Both the position numbers and the translations under genes were made by a program. The notes below the pieces were generated by a model. That model made no database searches and was not told the origin of the DNA. It saw only the letters and a list, made by a program, of their open reading frames with translations. Shown in pieces: positions 1 through 8,656 of a stretch of 64,000 nt of DNA; within the stretch, counting starts at the first letter, position 1, and each line of letters begins with the position of its first letter. Origin of the DNA: Paenibacillus melissococcoides (GTDB lineage Bacteria > Bacillota > Bacilli > Paenibacillales > Paenibacillaceae); NCBI GenBank assembly GCA_944800085.1, contig CALYLO010000007.1:1-64000 (forward strand), given 5' to 3'.

Positions 1-954
1 GCTGTATCAAGTAGCCCTGGCATGGCCGCAATCATGTCATTTGTCTTAAATCCGCCATCGCCAAAAACTGCATACCCTCAGCGGCTTGACTTGCGGTGAA
101 TACTGTTTCAGCGCCAAGCCTTTTGGCAGTATCAGTAAGTCGCTGCATTTCCTCGACCGAAGCACCGGACATGCACCAACCCTCGACATTGACGATTCAA
201 ATCTGCTGCAAGCTTGATTGATGAACCCATTCCTGCCGCGAGAACGCCGCCTGCGGCCCCATGGCTACGCCGGCAAACGGATGCTGCCGGACGCCTGGTC
301 AATCTGATCCAGCGCCTTCAAAGAGCCGTTGGAGAAATCTCCGTATTTTTTTCGAGCTGGTCCATTTCCTTTGCTGCCCGCTGGGCGGCTTTGCTTTGCC
401 TGTCTACCGCCTGCGTGACGCTGTTAGATGCTTGCCTAACCCTATTGCCTGCGGCTGCAGCCTGTTCCTGTGCAATACGCCATTTTTCATCCGCTTTTTG
501 GGCACGCACAGCGGCAGCCGTAGCCTTTTCGTTTGCCGCCTGTGCTCTTTGTATCGCTTTGGTAACCTTCTCTTGCGAGCTGGTAGATACCGCTGCGACC
601 TCAGCAGCTTTTGCTGTTGCAGCTCTTGCCCTCTCGGTCGCCTTGGCTGCCGCGTCATTTGCCTTCTGCAGCCGGTCAGCGGCCTTCGTCAATCGTTCAT
701 TCGCTGCTGCAGCCTTATCAGCCGCTTTCGCAGCCTGGGCTGTGATGCCTTGTGACTTCGATACAGCGAGGCCATTGCTCCCGATTTTTGCGAAACTCCT
801 TGCATCGCCTTTCCGGCCCGCCCCATGCTCGACTCCATCCGCTCAACACTTTGGAGTTTGTGCCGGAAAGCTTGTTCAGGCTCTTATCCAGCGTTTCAAG
901 AGGGCTGGTACTTATGTTGTATCCGACATCTACTGTTAATTTGCGGAGTGACAT
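1..954 (-). pseudogene. Tail tape measure protein, N-terminal part, frameshifted
   Basis: The gene starts with ATG at 952-954 and would continue beyond position 1. Three stretches in different frames fit one protein: an N-terminal piece reading VDVGYNISTSPLETLDKSL, an Ala/Lys/Glu-rich coiled coil (about 318-692), and near the window edge a TP901-type minor tail domain with GASVEEMQRLTDTAKRLGAE and QAAEGMQFLAMAG. Tape measure proteins set tail length and act during DNA ejection. At least three frame changes are needed to join the pieces, so as written the gene is broken. Because neighbouring genes and the nearby IS copy show the same single-base losses, sequence error is a serious alternative to real decay. 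Confidence 0.75.
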
Positions 955-965
955 GCGACCGCCCC

Positions 966-1138
966 TTATTTTTGTTTGTTTCTCTGGCTCTGGGCATGTA
1001 GGATATCGAGTGCAGCGTTTGCCTCATTAAGATCGTCCCAATCCATTTCGCATGCGTCGGAATACGTAATACCACCATCAGACAAAACAACGCGCCAGAA
1101 GGCCCAATTCTCCTTGGCGCGTTGTTTATATCTCGCAC
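966..1138 (-). pseudogene. Small tail gene after the tail chaperone, one base short
   Basis: A GTG at 1136-1138 overlaps the TAG that would end the upstream chaperone if one T is restored there. The following frame carries KENWAFWRVVLSDGGITYSD and ends QSQRNKQK at 966, directly before the tape measure gene. The span is 173 nt, one short of a whole number of codons, so one missing base separates start and body. A small gene in this place is usual in siphovirus and myovirus tail operons, where it is often the second product of the chaperone pair. I cannot exclude that a programmed frameshift, not a missing base, links the two frames. Confidence 0.5.
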
Positions 1139-1157
1139 TACTTGTCGCTGGGCGGGT

Positions 1158-1400
1158 TCAAAAATTCACTGCTGCCAGCATTACATCGTCAAATACATCT
1201 GGGTGCTCGTCAAAGTAATCCCAATTCACCTTTGGCTGCACAATGACGTGCGTCATCAATTCTTGATAATATTTTTCCTCGACGAGTTGCCCACTCTTAT
1301 TTTTGGATCGGTCCCGCAAGCGGACGGACTCCCGGACACCTGGATGCTGGAAGGTATACTCTACGCCTTGAATTTCAACCGTTGTCTGTTTCTTTGACAT
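1158..1400 (-). CDS. Phage tail assembly chaperone (XkdN/gpG-like)
   Basis: A small acidic protein of about 80 residues in the position between tail tube and tape measure, where tail assembly chaperones are encoded. It begins MSKKQTTVEIQG with an AAGGAG site upstream. As written it stops with AAVNF at a run of five T. Adding one T would give an ending NFLNPPSDK with a TAG that overlaps the GTG of the next small gene, which is the more natural layout. Function is inferred mainly from position and size. Confidence 0.6.
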   Translation of the reverse strand: MSKKQTTVEIQGVEYTFQHPGVRESVRLRDRSKNKSGQLVEEKYYQELMTHVIVQPKVNWDYFDEHPDVFDDVMLAAVNF

Positions 1401-1429
1401 TTGAATCATTCTCCTTAGTTATAGTGGAA

Positions 1430-1457
1430 TAAAAAAAGCCGCCTTCATTGGCGACTA
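1430..1457 (-). terminator. Rho-independent terminator between tail tube and tail chaperone genes
   Basis: Read on the minus strand, a GTCGCC/GGCGGC stem with a short loop is followed by a run of seven T. It lies just downstream of the tail tube stop codon (1462). Confidence 0.6.
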
Positions 1458-1461
1458 GCTT

Positions 1462-1855
1462 TCAACCGTATAGTCCAAACACCTGCAGTTCAAACTCCCG
1501 ATCCTCTGCCTCGTTGGAATAGCTAGCCGTGGCCGGTTTCTTTACTCGCGCCCGGCTGCCGCCAAACTTCTCCTTCGGTGCGCCGTTATATATCACCCAC
1601 ACGGGCCCATTTTCTTGGCATTAGCCACTGGTTGAGGAATGACACTGAAGGAGAAGTTTGCTGAAGTGTAATCGTAATGGTCCCTAGTGGGTTGTTCACT
1701 TCGGACACACCACATCTCCCTGTGCTCCAACCGATGCCGCGAAGTTGTCCTCGTCCTTCTCGCCTTCACCATAGACCCCTCGGCAAAGCCGGTAATAAAT
1801 GTCCATCGACCGTGACTGTGACATCCATTGCATCATAATTCGTTGATGCTGCCAT
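1462..1855 (-). pseudogene. Phage tail tube protein, DUF3277-like, frameshifted
   Basis: Pieces in more than one frame add up to a tail tube protein of about 130 residues: MAASTNYDAMDVTVTVDG, HFITGFAEGSMVKGEKDEDN, SEVNNPLGTITITLQQTSPS and, at the end, FELQVFGLYG. The ITGFAEG, GTITITL and S-P-S pattern is what I know from DUF3277-type tube proteins of contractile phages. The span of 394 nt is not a multiple of three and at least two frame changes are needed. It follows the sheath gene directly, as expected for a sheath-tube pair. Confidence 0.65.
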
Positions 1856-1872
1856 CTATCCTCACCTCACCC

Positions 1873-2880
1873 TTAAAATTTGATAGAGCCTTTTATTTTC
1901 ACACTGTGTACCGCTCCGGCCAGTTCAAACTCAAAAGAACCCTCGTTGTATTCCCGCGTTGCCCGAATGTCCGCCGGATCTCTTCGCGCTTTTTAAAATA
2001 CACCGAATACAATGGCAATCCTTCTCGTCCGCCGCGATGATCCCGTTGTTGAAGCATCCTTCAGTACGCTTGTGCATTGTCCTTCAATAAGAGCAATGCC
2101 CGCGTCCGTGAATGGGATTTTCGGCGTATTGTTGAGCAACTGCTGTAGCTGATACTCCATATTAAATTTCACGTAATCCTTGGCGTGGATGATATCAATG
2201 TATACCCCCGTGGATGTCTTGCCCTCACTTGTCCCGCCACGCCCGGCCTTTCGAAATATGCCACGGCTCCGGCGTCGTGGATTTCTTGAAGCTCCGTGGC
2301 TGAAATTTCAAGAGGGCTCAATCCTTTGATCTCTTTAAACTTCCATGTCACGGAACCAACGGGAGCCGCCGCAACTGCGCCAATCCATCCGGCCTCCGGG
2401 TAGGCATTGGCGCAGTTGTGATAGAATACAACGGTCCGCTCCATGGCTTGCCGCCTGGATCGCCTTGGCGTCCTCGATATTGTCCGTCCGGTGAAAAACA
2501 TCTTCGAGCCATCCAATTCGATGACATCTGCGATCTTCAACACCTCTTCCCGGGCGTTGCTGGTACATATCAGAAAATACCAATCTTTATCGAGCAGCTT
2601 GGCGAGGTGGTCTGCAAATACTGTTCTTCTTCGTTTGCCGTATCTCGGCATGCAATTGCGATTTTATCCGGCCGCTTGTCACCCTGAGCAAAGATCGACT
2701 TTGCGGCCAGATATTCCGGGGAAGTCTCCTGGAAGTCCTTCAGGACCGCATCCAACTCGTAATAATACTTGAAATCATGCCCCTTCGCCTTGGCGCCATA
2801 AATCAACGCGTACCAAAGCCCAGCCGCCCAATCGGCTGGACAAGGTCAATAGTAACCGTTACATCCTTCAGTGCGCTCAT
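1873..2880 (-). pseudogene. Phage tail sheath protein (DUF3383-like), frameshifted
   Basis: ATG at 2878-2880 begins MSALKDVTVTI, preceded by a GAGTGAGGCGG site. Fragments in several frames then give YYELDAVLKDF, SPEYLAAKSIFAQGD, LLDKDWYFLICTS, GSVTWKFKEIKGLSP, and the C-terminus FEFELAGAVHSVKIKGSIKF. Order and content fit a contractile tail sheath of about 335 residues. At least five frame changes are needed, mostly lost bases. IS110 copy 1 lies directly upstream of its ribosome binding site, so even a corrected gene would be separated from its upstream operon. Confidence 0.75.
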
Positions 2881-2890
2881 CCGCCTCACT

Positions 2891-4697
2891 CCTCGTATAG
2901 TATTTCCTAAAGGCAGTTTTGAGTCTTTTTCCAGTCCTTTATAGTAACATAGAATGCCTTCAAATTTCCAGCTTGCACATTGAAAATTAATATGGGGACT
3001 GGACTTTCCGGAATGTCTCTGGACAATGGAACTTAGGGTTCCATTCGGGGAAATTCGTCTCCCTCCTGTAGTCCAATCTACTTTTTAAGTCTGTTTCTCC
3101 GGTACTCGCTTGCACTTCTTACCCGCTGGCTGTTCCCTTCGGCAACTCATGCCCGACTGTAGCAGCGTCGGGCAGCTCATGAACCGAAGCGTGTTCTCAT
3201 ATGCGAGGGTGATTGATCGGCGAGTGCGCCGGAGACAGTCCGGAGAGTCCGTTCCCTGAATCCCTTATAGAAAGGAGGAATTCTCTTGAAGCTTTTGTCG
3301 GTATTGACGTCAGTTCCGAAGAACTGGAAGCCTGTTTGATGAAATCGGATGGCGACCCCTGGAGACCTTCAAGACCACCAACAATCTGCACGGCGCTTCT
3401 TACTTGCGGGATCGCATCATTTCTGCTGCGGTCAAGACAGCCTGCTTCTGAGGTTCATATCGGGCTTGAAGCCACATCCGTCTACAGTTGGCATCCAGCC
3501 ATGTACTTGCATGAGGATGAGGCCCTTCAACAATTGAATGCCAAGGTGTTCACCATTAATCCGAAGCTGATTAACAAATTCAAAGACGCTTATGCCGACC
3601 TGGACAAAACCGATCGCATCGATGCCTGGATCATTGCAGACCGCCTGCGTTTTGGCAGACTCACGACGACTATCGTGATGCAGGAACAGTACATCGCCTT
3701 GCAGCGGCTCACTCGCATGCGATTCCATCTCGTACACAACCTTACCCGCGAGAAGCAATACTTTTTGCAAAATCTGTTCTACAAGTGCAATGCTTTTCGC
3801 GCGGAGGTGGACAGTTCCGTGTTCGGCCATGCCATCATGGAAATGCTCTCGGAAAAGTATAGTCTGGATGAGATGGCGAATATGGATGTCGCCCGTTTGG
3901 CTGACTATCTCAAGGACAAGGGGAGAAATCGTTTCCCCGATCCCGAACACGTCGCCCGCTGTATTCAAAAGGCGGCTCGGGCCTCGTACCGTCTCTCGAA
4001 GGTTGTCGAGGATTCCATTGATTTGGTGCTGGGCACCTCAATTCAGTCGATCCGGAGCATCCAGAGTCAGCTTAAAGAGCTCGACAAGGCGATTGAGCGC
4101 ATTTTAGACGGCATTTCCAGCAGCCAGTGCCTCCGTTCCATTCCGGGCATTGATCGGGTCTATGCCGCAGGCATCCTGGCCGAGATCGGCGACATCGACC
4201 GCTTCACGGATCAAGCCGCCTTGCCAAGTATGCGGGTCTGACGTGGCGCAAGCACCAATCCGGCTCCTTCGAGGCGGAAGATACAAAGCGCATTCGTTCC
4301 GGCAACCGATTCCTTCGCTACTACCTTGTTGAAGCTGCCAACTCGGTAAAAAACCGCGACCCGGAATTCGGGGAGTACTACCGGAAGAAATTCAATGAAG
4401 TCCCTAAGCATCAACACAAACGTGCCCTCGTCTTAACGGCAAGAAACTTGTGCGTCTGGTCGATGTGCTGCTACGCAACGACCAACTCTATACGCCCAGA
4501 AGGAAGGTGAAGCCGACAGAGCAATAATGCCTTGGCTCATGAATTTTCTTCTCTAATTCCCAGTTAAATTATGGTATTTTACTTAATTTTCGACTGGGTC
4601 TAGTTTGGTGATGCCTTTTTTGGGATTGATCCTGCTGCACGCCAAGGAAATTTTCCAATTCTCATCAATCAGGGACTTGACATCATACCGCTGGACT
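2891..4697 (+). mobile_element. IS110-family element, copy 1 (indel-damaged)
   Basis: Nearly identical to copy 2 at 17496-19307 but 1807 rather than 1812 bases long. Comparing the copies shows six one-base losses and one one-base gain in copy 1, plus about four substitutions; the losses are mostly in homopolymers. The element lies between a CT at 2889-2890 and a CT at 4696-4697, with no terminal inverted repeats, as known for IS110 elements. Joining the flanks at a single CT gives the phage neck gene a natural stop (Lys-Met-Lys-stop) directly before the sheath ribosome binding site, which supports these ends. Confidence 0.85.
3286..4527 (+). pseudogene. IS110-family recombinase, copy 1, frameshifted
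   Basis: Corresponds to the intact 414-residue recombinase of copy 2. It starts with TTG after AAAGGAGGAATTCTC, but one T is missing in the T-run of the second and third codons. Further one-base changes occur near 3356, 3450, 4225 and 4442, so no full-length product can be read. Long stretches between the indels remain identical to copy 2, including the DKTDRIDAW and IPGIDRVYAAGI motifs. The damage is either recent or an artefact of sequence quality at this end of the window. Confidence 0.85.
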
Positions 4698-5163
4698 TCA
4701 TTTTGATTTTTTCGATCATGTCTTCGTCATATTCGATTACATCCACCATTCGCAGATGCACATCGAAGCCTATCCTGCGCTCGTAATCATAAGTAAGCAG
4801 CGTGTCACGCGCTGTCGTTGCTTCCAACTTGACGACGACAATGCCTGCATCCTTTAGCAGGTTGCGCCCGATACCCTGAAACCAGTCCCGAGCCTGTCCT
4901 GATATCCGGTAACCGTCTTGACTCGACTTTGCATAGCAGGTAATGGAGATGGTTACCCTAGCCAGTTTTTCGATCCTGTGCCTATCCTCGCGGATTGAAT
5001 GAACACCATATGGCGACTGATCAACGTATGGCGCAACGAAAGTGAATCCGATGAATGGGTATGGAGGTTGCGGCACCGCCTGATCCTGCATTTGAACCGT
5101 CACCCCAAGATAGTTACGCAGCGGCCCCACGAAGGCGGTTTTAATCTGTTGATGGTCTATCAA
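4669..5163 (-). CDS. Phage neck terminator protein, gp12-like, C-terminus altered by IS110
   Basis: A 164-residue protein beginning MIDHQQIKTAFVGPLRNYLG. Features such as VPQPPYPFIGFTF and YDYERRIGFDVHLRMVDVIE match the phage neck terminator / LIC_12616-like family that caps the neck before tail attachment. It lies between head-closure genes and the sheath gene, which supports this. The last nine codons come from the right end of IS110 copy 1; without the element the gene would end ...IEKIKMK, giving 155 residues. The small C-terminal change may be harmless. Confidence 0.72.
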   Translation of the reverse strand: MIDHQQIKTAFVGPLRNYLGVTVQMQDQAVPQPPYPFIGFTFVAPYVDQSPYGVHSIREDRHRIEKLARVTISITCYAKSSQDGYRISGQARDWFQGIGRNLLKDAGIVVVKLEATTARDTLLTYDYERRIGFDVHLRMVDVIEYDEDMIEKIKMKSSGMMSSP

Positions 5164-5452
5164 ATAAACTCACCCGCTTCAGCACGTAACGATTGATCGC
5201 CGTATACTCGGCGTAATCGTTTTTATCATGCACTTTGTACTTGAGCCCTCCATGTAGCACCTCCGTTTGTAAGGGGAGCTCGCGCTTCGTATACAGGTGT
5301 CTATCCTCTTCGGTGTACATGCCCCCTGATTGGATCACGGTGCGTTGCGGAAGGGCCACAATTGCCCCGTAGTCCGTGACCGTTTCCGACTCACCGCCGG
5401 GAATCCAATCCCCCGTGGATTGATCCAAGTGCCACTCCGTCTTCACAATCAC
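5141..5452 (-). CDS. Phage neck/head-closure region protein of unknown function, probably 5'-truncated by a frameshift
   Basis: A 103-residue reading frame starting at GTG (5450-5452), with residues such as HLDQSTGDWIPGGESETVT and LHGGLKYKVHDKND. The true start is probably ATG at 5503-5505 (MNPRQFEGLLRRFRSLF), which runs into a stop one base before this frame. Restoring a single C in CTTTTCAGG would join both into a protein of about 121 residues. It overlaps the neck terminator gene by 23 nt and sits where head-tail joining genes are found. No family is recognised with confidence. Confidence 0.6.
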   Translation of the reverse strand: MIVKTEWHLDQSTGDWIPGGESETVTDYGAIVALPQRTVIQSGGMYTEEDRHLYTKRELPLQTEVLHGGLKYKVHDKNDYAEYTAINRYVLKRVSLFDRPSTD

Positions 5453-5501
5453 CTGAAAAGGCTTCGAAAGCGACGTAACAGCCCTTCAAACTGCCTTGGA
5501 T

Positions 5502-6017
5502 TCATTGCATATGCACCTCGTATTCCAACGTGTCCATCAGCTTCTTTTCGTCTATCAGAGGATGATTCCCGCCCTTCAGCTTTTGCGTTAACTCCGAATT
5601 GGGCACGAAGGATCCTTTTTCAATGTGCGCCTGAATGTGCTTTTTGAGTTCCTTTGCTGCCCGCTCCAAAGCCCGCTCTGGCGTGATTGTGCCGGCCAAA
5701 GCTTGCCCGACAAGAGACTGCATAAGCCTCGCAAGCGCCCCTTCGTATGCGTCATATCCCGCACGTAAAAACGGCCGCTCAGGAATAGAAATGAAATGGG
5801 TGTCATCGCGTAGATGAACACCCATGGTAAGTAGTTTTTTTCTCATTTTGTCGGTTACCGGTATGTTAGCGCCGTACTCGTTAAATATCGCCTTGAGCAC
5901 CTGTTCGCGGTCGCCTATCCAACCAACCTCGGCACGGGATCGCGAGAGTCTTTCCGCTTGCTGCTTATGCTTTCGAAATTGCTTCTTGTCCTCTTTTACC
6001 TTGAGTCGGATTCGCAT
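5502..6017 (-). CDS. Phage virion morphogenesis protein, HK97 gp10-like
   Basis: About 171 residues. The N-terminus is strongly basic (MRIRLKVKEDKKQFRKHKQQ). The middle carries AIFNEYGANIPVT and HFISIPERPFLRAGYD, the 'N-E-F/Y-G ... I-P-x-R-P-F-L-R' pattern typical of HK97 gp10-like neck/tail completion proteins. ATG at 6015-6017 overlaps the stop of the connector gene (ATGA). These proteins act at the head-tail junction. This is the first gene going left to right without an obvious frame problem. Confidence 0.75.
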   Translation of the reverse strand: MRIRLKVKEDKKQFRKHKQQAERLSRSRAEVGWIGDREQVLKAIFNEYGANIPVTDKMRKKLLTMGVHLRDDTHFISIPERPFLRAGYDAYEGALARLMQSLVGQALAGTITPERALERAAKELKKHIQAHIEKGSFVPNSELTQKLKGGNHPLIDEKKLMDTLEYEVHMQ

Positions 6018-6577
6018 CAGTACCACCGCCCAACATATGGGGAGATAAGCGCAGTTACTACAGGCGGCATGTCCTTTTCCGTCTGTTGTTGAGCATAGGT
6101 AACGGACATTTCCCCTAACTGCTCTTTCTGGATACCGACCGGGATGAATTGACGTTCATGAAGCGACTGAGCATACATCATACAAGCAAGCTCCAACGTT
6201 TCAGGCAATGTTCGCGGTTCCTCTTCCTTAGCATCTCCAGGCAATACATACCCACCAATATAGGTAACGGACAGATTGTGCTCGCCGCTAGGCCATCCAT
6301 ATGACCGATACAACCTTCCATCACCGACACTTTCGTAATCGGTAATATCACCGCCGCGAGAGGTTATGGACTCCACCTTGTGAATGGGATAGTTTCGCAA
6401 ATTGATATACGGGGAACTGTCATACCCACTCAGGATCTCCGTGTAGGCCTGTTTACGAAAGGAGCGCCGGCAGTAATTTTCTATGCCTTGACTGGCGACC
6501 ATCAAATATAATAGCAATTCATCGTCATTGGCTACATCGCCCATATGGCTCTTAAATCGTTCCAAGGTGCAAAGCAT
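6017..6577 (-). CDS. Head-tail connector protein, gp6-like
   Basis: A 186-residue protein beginning MLCTLERFKSHMGDVANDDE. The helical N-terminus with LLLYLMVASQGIENYCRRSF, followed by LRNYPIHKVESI and a late LELACMMYAQSLHER helix, is the signature layout of HK97 gp6-like / SPP1 gp15-like connector (adaptor) proteins, which form the first ring below the portal. It lies two genes after the capsid gene, as in most HK97-type phages. Confidence 0.8.
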   Translation of the reverse strand: MLCTLERFKSHMGDVANDDELLLYLMVASQGIENYCRRSFRKQAYTEILSGYDSSPYINLRNYPIHKVESITSRGGDITDYESVGDGRLYRSYGWPSGEHNLSVTYIGGYVLPGDAKEEEPRTLPETLELACMMYAQSLHERQFIPVGIQKEQLGEMSVTYAQQQTEKDMPPVVTALISPYVGRWY

Positions 6578-6580
6578 GGC

Positions 6581-6757
6581 TTATCCCCCTTTGCCAAGCT
6601 CTTCCCTAAGCTTTTTGATTTCCTGATCCACATAGGATTTATCAACCAATTCAATAGCCTTTCCATCTTTAGTTATCTTGCCGTCCTTGGTTATCGCCAG
6701 TTCCCCGCCTATATATAAAATATCGCCGGTTGAATAGTTTTTGGTCATGTACCCCAT
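6581..6757 (-). CDS. Small phage protein after the capsid gene, possibly head fibre-like
   Basis: A 58-residue protein if it starts at MGYMTKNYSTGDI, about nine bases after AAGGGG; a longer start at 6784 is possible. It reads DILYIGGELAITKDGKITKD then a short Lys/Glu-rich tail helix. The 'IGGEL ... GKI' pattern and the place between capsid and connector recall small head fibre or decoration proteins, but the similarity is from memory and weak. Confidence 0.6.
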   Translation of the reverse strand: MGYMTKNYSTGDILYIGGELAITKDGKITKDGKAIELVDKSYVDQEIKKLREELGKGG

Positions 6758-6797
6758 GATGATTGCCCCTTTCCGGGAGGGCAAGCCCTCCCCTTAT

Positions 6798-8003
6798 TTA
6801 TTCGCTGACTGGTACATCGGTCAAGATAACAATTGCATCCTCGTTTGCCGGCTTTCCGTCGAATCGCTGAATCACGCGGGTAAGTGTTGTGTCATTTTCA
6901 AATGCATCGCCGCCCACGTCCGTCGTCTTAGCTTCTAACGACTTTCTATCGAAGAAATAGTAGCCGACCTCGAAATTGCCGAATGCAATCTTTGTCTTTC
7001 CGTTTTCATTCTTGATGTCGTCAAAGATCTCAACCTGGAAGCCGAACAGCGTAAATACATCCGCCTTCGTTGGATCAGGCACAAGGACACTTTTACCATC
7101 CGAATACTTAATGTCTGCAAGCGTCTCGGTGGCCGACGTGTTCATTACAAACTTAGCACCTGCACGATACGAAGCATCGACCATGTTTTTAAGCTTGCGG
7201 AGTGTTTTCACGTCAACCTCTGCAGGGCATTTCAGTGTACGATATTGCGTCGAAGTGAAGATGCCTTCGCAGTCGTCCTCACCGCCTGGGCCGTAGAAAA
7301 CTTCGGCGTTTTCGGTGTTAAGTGAAATCTCGCTGTACCAGTCCCGCAACTCCTCATCAATGCTTACAGCACTATCGGCCATAAGTTCGTTCGTCACCTC
7401 AAAAATACCGGCATACTTACGAACCTTATAGTTAATCTCACTGTATTGCGGCGTGTCCATTTCGTCAATTTTGGTCTTTTCTCCAACCTTCTTCATACGC
7501 ATGTCTGTGCCGCGACGCTTCGGCCGGCTACCCGAAAGAGTGCCCACTGTCTTGACTCCAACTAGATTACGAACGGATCGCTTCGTCTTTTTCTGCTTGA
7601 TAATATCGAACGAAATATCTTCCGGTACGAGAATGCCCCCACTTGCCTTCTCACCTTCCGACATCGAGCGAGCTTGAGTTTTCATTTCCTTCAGCGCTCG
7701 TTGTTCATCATCCGTCAGCTCTGCGTCTTTCCCGTACTTGATGTACTTCTGGAATGCGCTGCGATACTCTTTTTTAATATCGAAAGATCGCTCATCATCG
7801 GCTTTTGGTTCATCGATAGGTGTAGTTTTTCCGCCGGTGTCTGTTGCTCGCAACTCTTCATGTAGGTCAATTTGCTTTCGTAGTTCTTTGGCGGCATCCG
7901 CAGCAGCCCGGGCTTCCTCCAACTTCCCGCCATTCGTCAGGTTGCGGGCTTCATCCAACTTTGCCGCCAGTTTCTGGCGTAACTCGCGTTCTTTTTCGTC
8001 CAT
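6798..8003 (-). CDS. Major capsid protein, HK97 fold
   Basis: 401 residues. The first about 110 residues form a charged coiled coil (EKERELRQKLAAKLDEARNL), the scaffolding-like delta domain normally removed by the prohead protease. The body contains SEGEKASGGILVPEDISFDI, RNLVGVKTVGTLSGS, EITNELMADS-type and FVMNTSATETLADIKYSDG stretches, typical of HK97 capsid subunits. It follows the prohead protease gene, separated by a terminator-like hairpin. Size and order are normal for the family. Confidence 0.92.
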   Translation of the reverse strand: MDEKERELRQKLAAKLDEARNLTNGGKLEEARAAADAAKELRKQIDLHEELRATDTGGKTTPIDEPKADDERSFDIKKEYRSAFQKYIKYGKDAELTDDEQRALKEMKTQARSMSEGEKASGGILVPEDISFDIIKQKKTKRSVRNLVGVKTVGTLSGSRPKRRGTDMRMKKVGEKTKIDEMDTPQYSEINYKVRKYAGIFEVTNELMADSAVSIDEELRDWYSEISLNTENAEVFYGPGGEDDCEGIFTSTQYRTLKCPAEVDVKTLRKLKNMVDASYRAGAKFVMNTSATETLADIKYSDGKSVLVPDPTKADVFTLFGFQVEIFDDIKNENGKTKIAFGNFEVGYYFFDRKSLEAKTTDVGGDAFENDTTLTRVIQRFDGKPANEDAIVILTDVPVSE

Positions 8004-8033
8004 TTCAATTCCTCGCTTTCTGATTTTGGGTAT

Positions 8034-8071
8034 AAAAAAATCGGCCCTTTAGATCCCCAAAAGGTCGATTT
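8034..8071 (-). terminator. Hairpin and T-run between prohead protease and capsid gene
   Basis: On the minus strand AAATCGACCTTTT pairs with AAAGGGCCGATTT, followed by further T. The protease stop codon (8049) lies inside the hairpin. Such a signal ahead of the most highly expressed head gene suggests either attenuation or processing, with a separate promoter or read-through for the capsid. Confidence 0.55.
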
Positions 8072-8654
8072 CAAGAAGTAACTTTTCTTGTTCTTGTTTC
8101 CTGCGTAGCTCATTTTGGTAACATTCCAAACTGCGGTTGGATACTAGCGATTCAGCTTGCACATAAGCCGCGTATGTGACGACACTAACATCAAAAACAC
8201 GTTTTATTTTACGAATGGTTCGATTGTACAATCCTGATTTTTCGTCATAAATCCACTCGTCACCGTCATTCTCATAGTCGATCCTGAATGCGAAGCTTGA
8301 CTGGTTGATATCGCCCCGCTTCATCACCTTGATAAGGTCGCTTGCGTATGTTGTATCTGGCGGATCAACCTCATATCGCAGCCCGAAGTCATCAACGGCC
8401 AGTCTCAAGGTGCCGGATGTTGTTCGCCCGAGGACTTTGCCGCTCTCATGGTCAATCAGACAGCGGACGTCGGACATGTCTGCCTCATTAATGGCCTTGG
8501 GATCTATCCGTTCGACAAATCCGCCAAGGTCCTGCGACCAAACATTGAACCGCAACCCGTATCCAACGATTCGCGGAGCTGATTCTTCATTATCTGCTCT
8601 TAATTCAACCTTGTTCGTCAGCATCCGGCGTTCCTTTTCCATCGTCCTCACCAT
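8049..8654 (-). CDS. HK97-family prohead protease
   Basis: About 201 residues from ATG at 8654, seven bases after GGAGG; a GTG at 8660 overlapping the portal stop is the alternative. It contains SAPRIVGYGLRFNVWSQDL, FVERIDPKAI, CLIDHESGKVLGRTTSGTL and GDINQSSFAFRI. The His in CLIDHE and the Ser in QSSFAF are the expected catalytic residues of the U35 serine protease family, which cleaves capsid delta domains during head maturation. It lies between portal and capsid, as usual. Confidence 0.92.
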   Translation of the reverse strand: MVRTMEKERRMLTNKVELRADNEESAPRIVGYGLRFNVWSQDLGGFVERIDPKAINEADMSDVRCLIDHESGKVLGRTTSGTLRLAVDDFGLRYEVDPPDTTYASDLIKVMKRGDINQSSFAFRIDYENDGDEWIYDEKSGLYNRTIRKIKRVFDVSVVTYAAYVQAESLVSNRSLECYQNELRRKQEQEKLLLEIDLLGI

Positions 8655-8656
8655 CT

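Noticed and set aside
1128..1200. Programmed frameshift between tail chaperone and the next small gene
   Set aside because: No convincing slippery heptamer gives the required frame, and single-base losses occur throughout this region; restoring one base in each gene gives a simple overlapping TAG/GTG layout.
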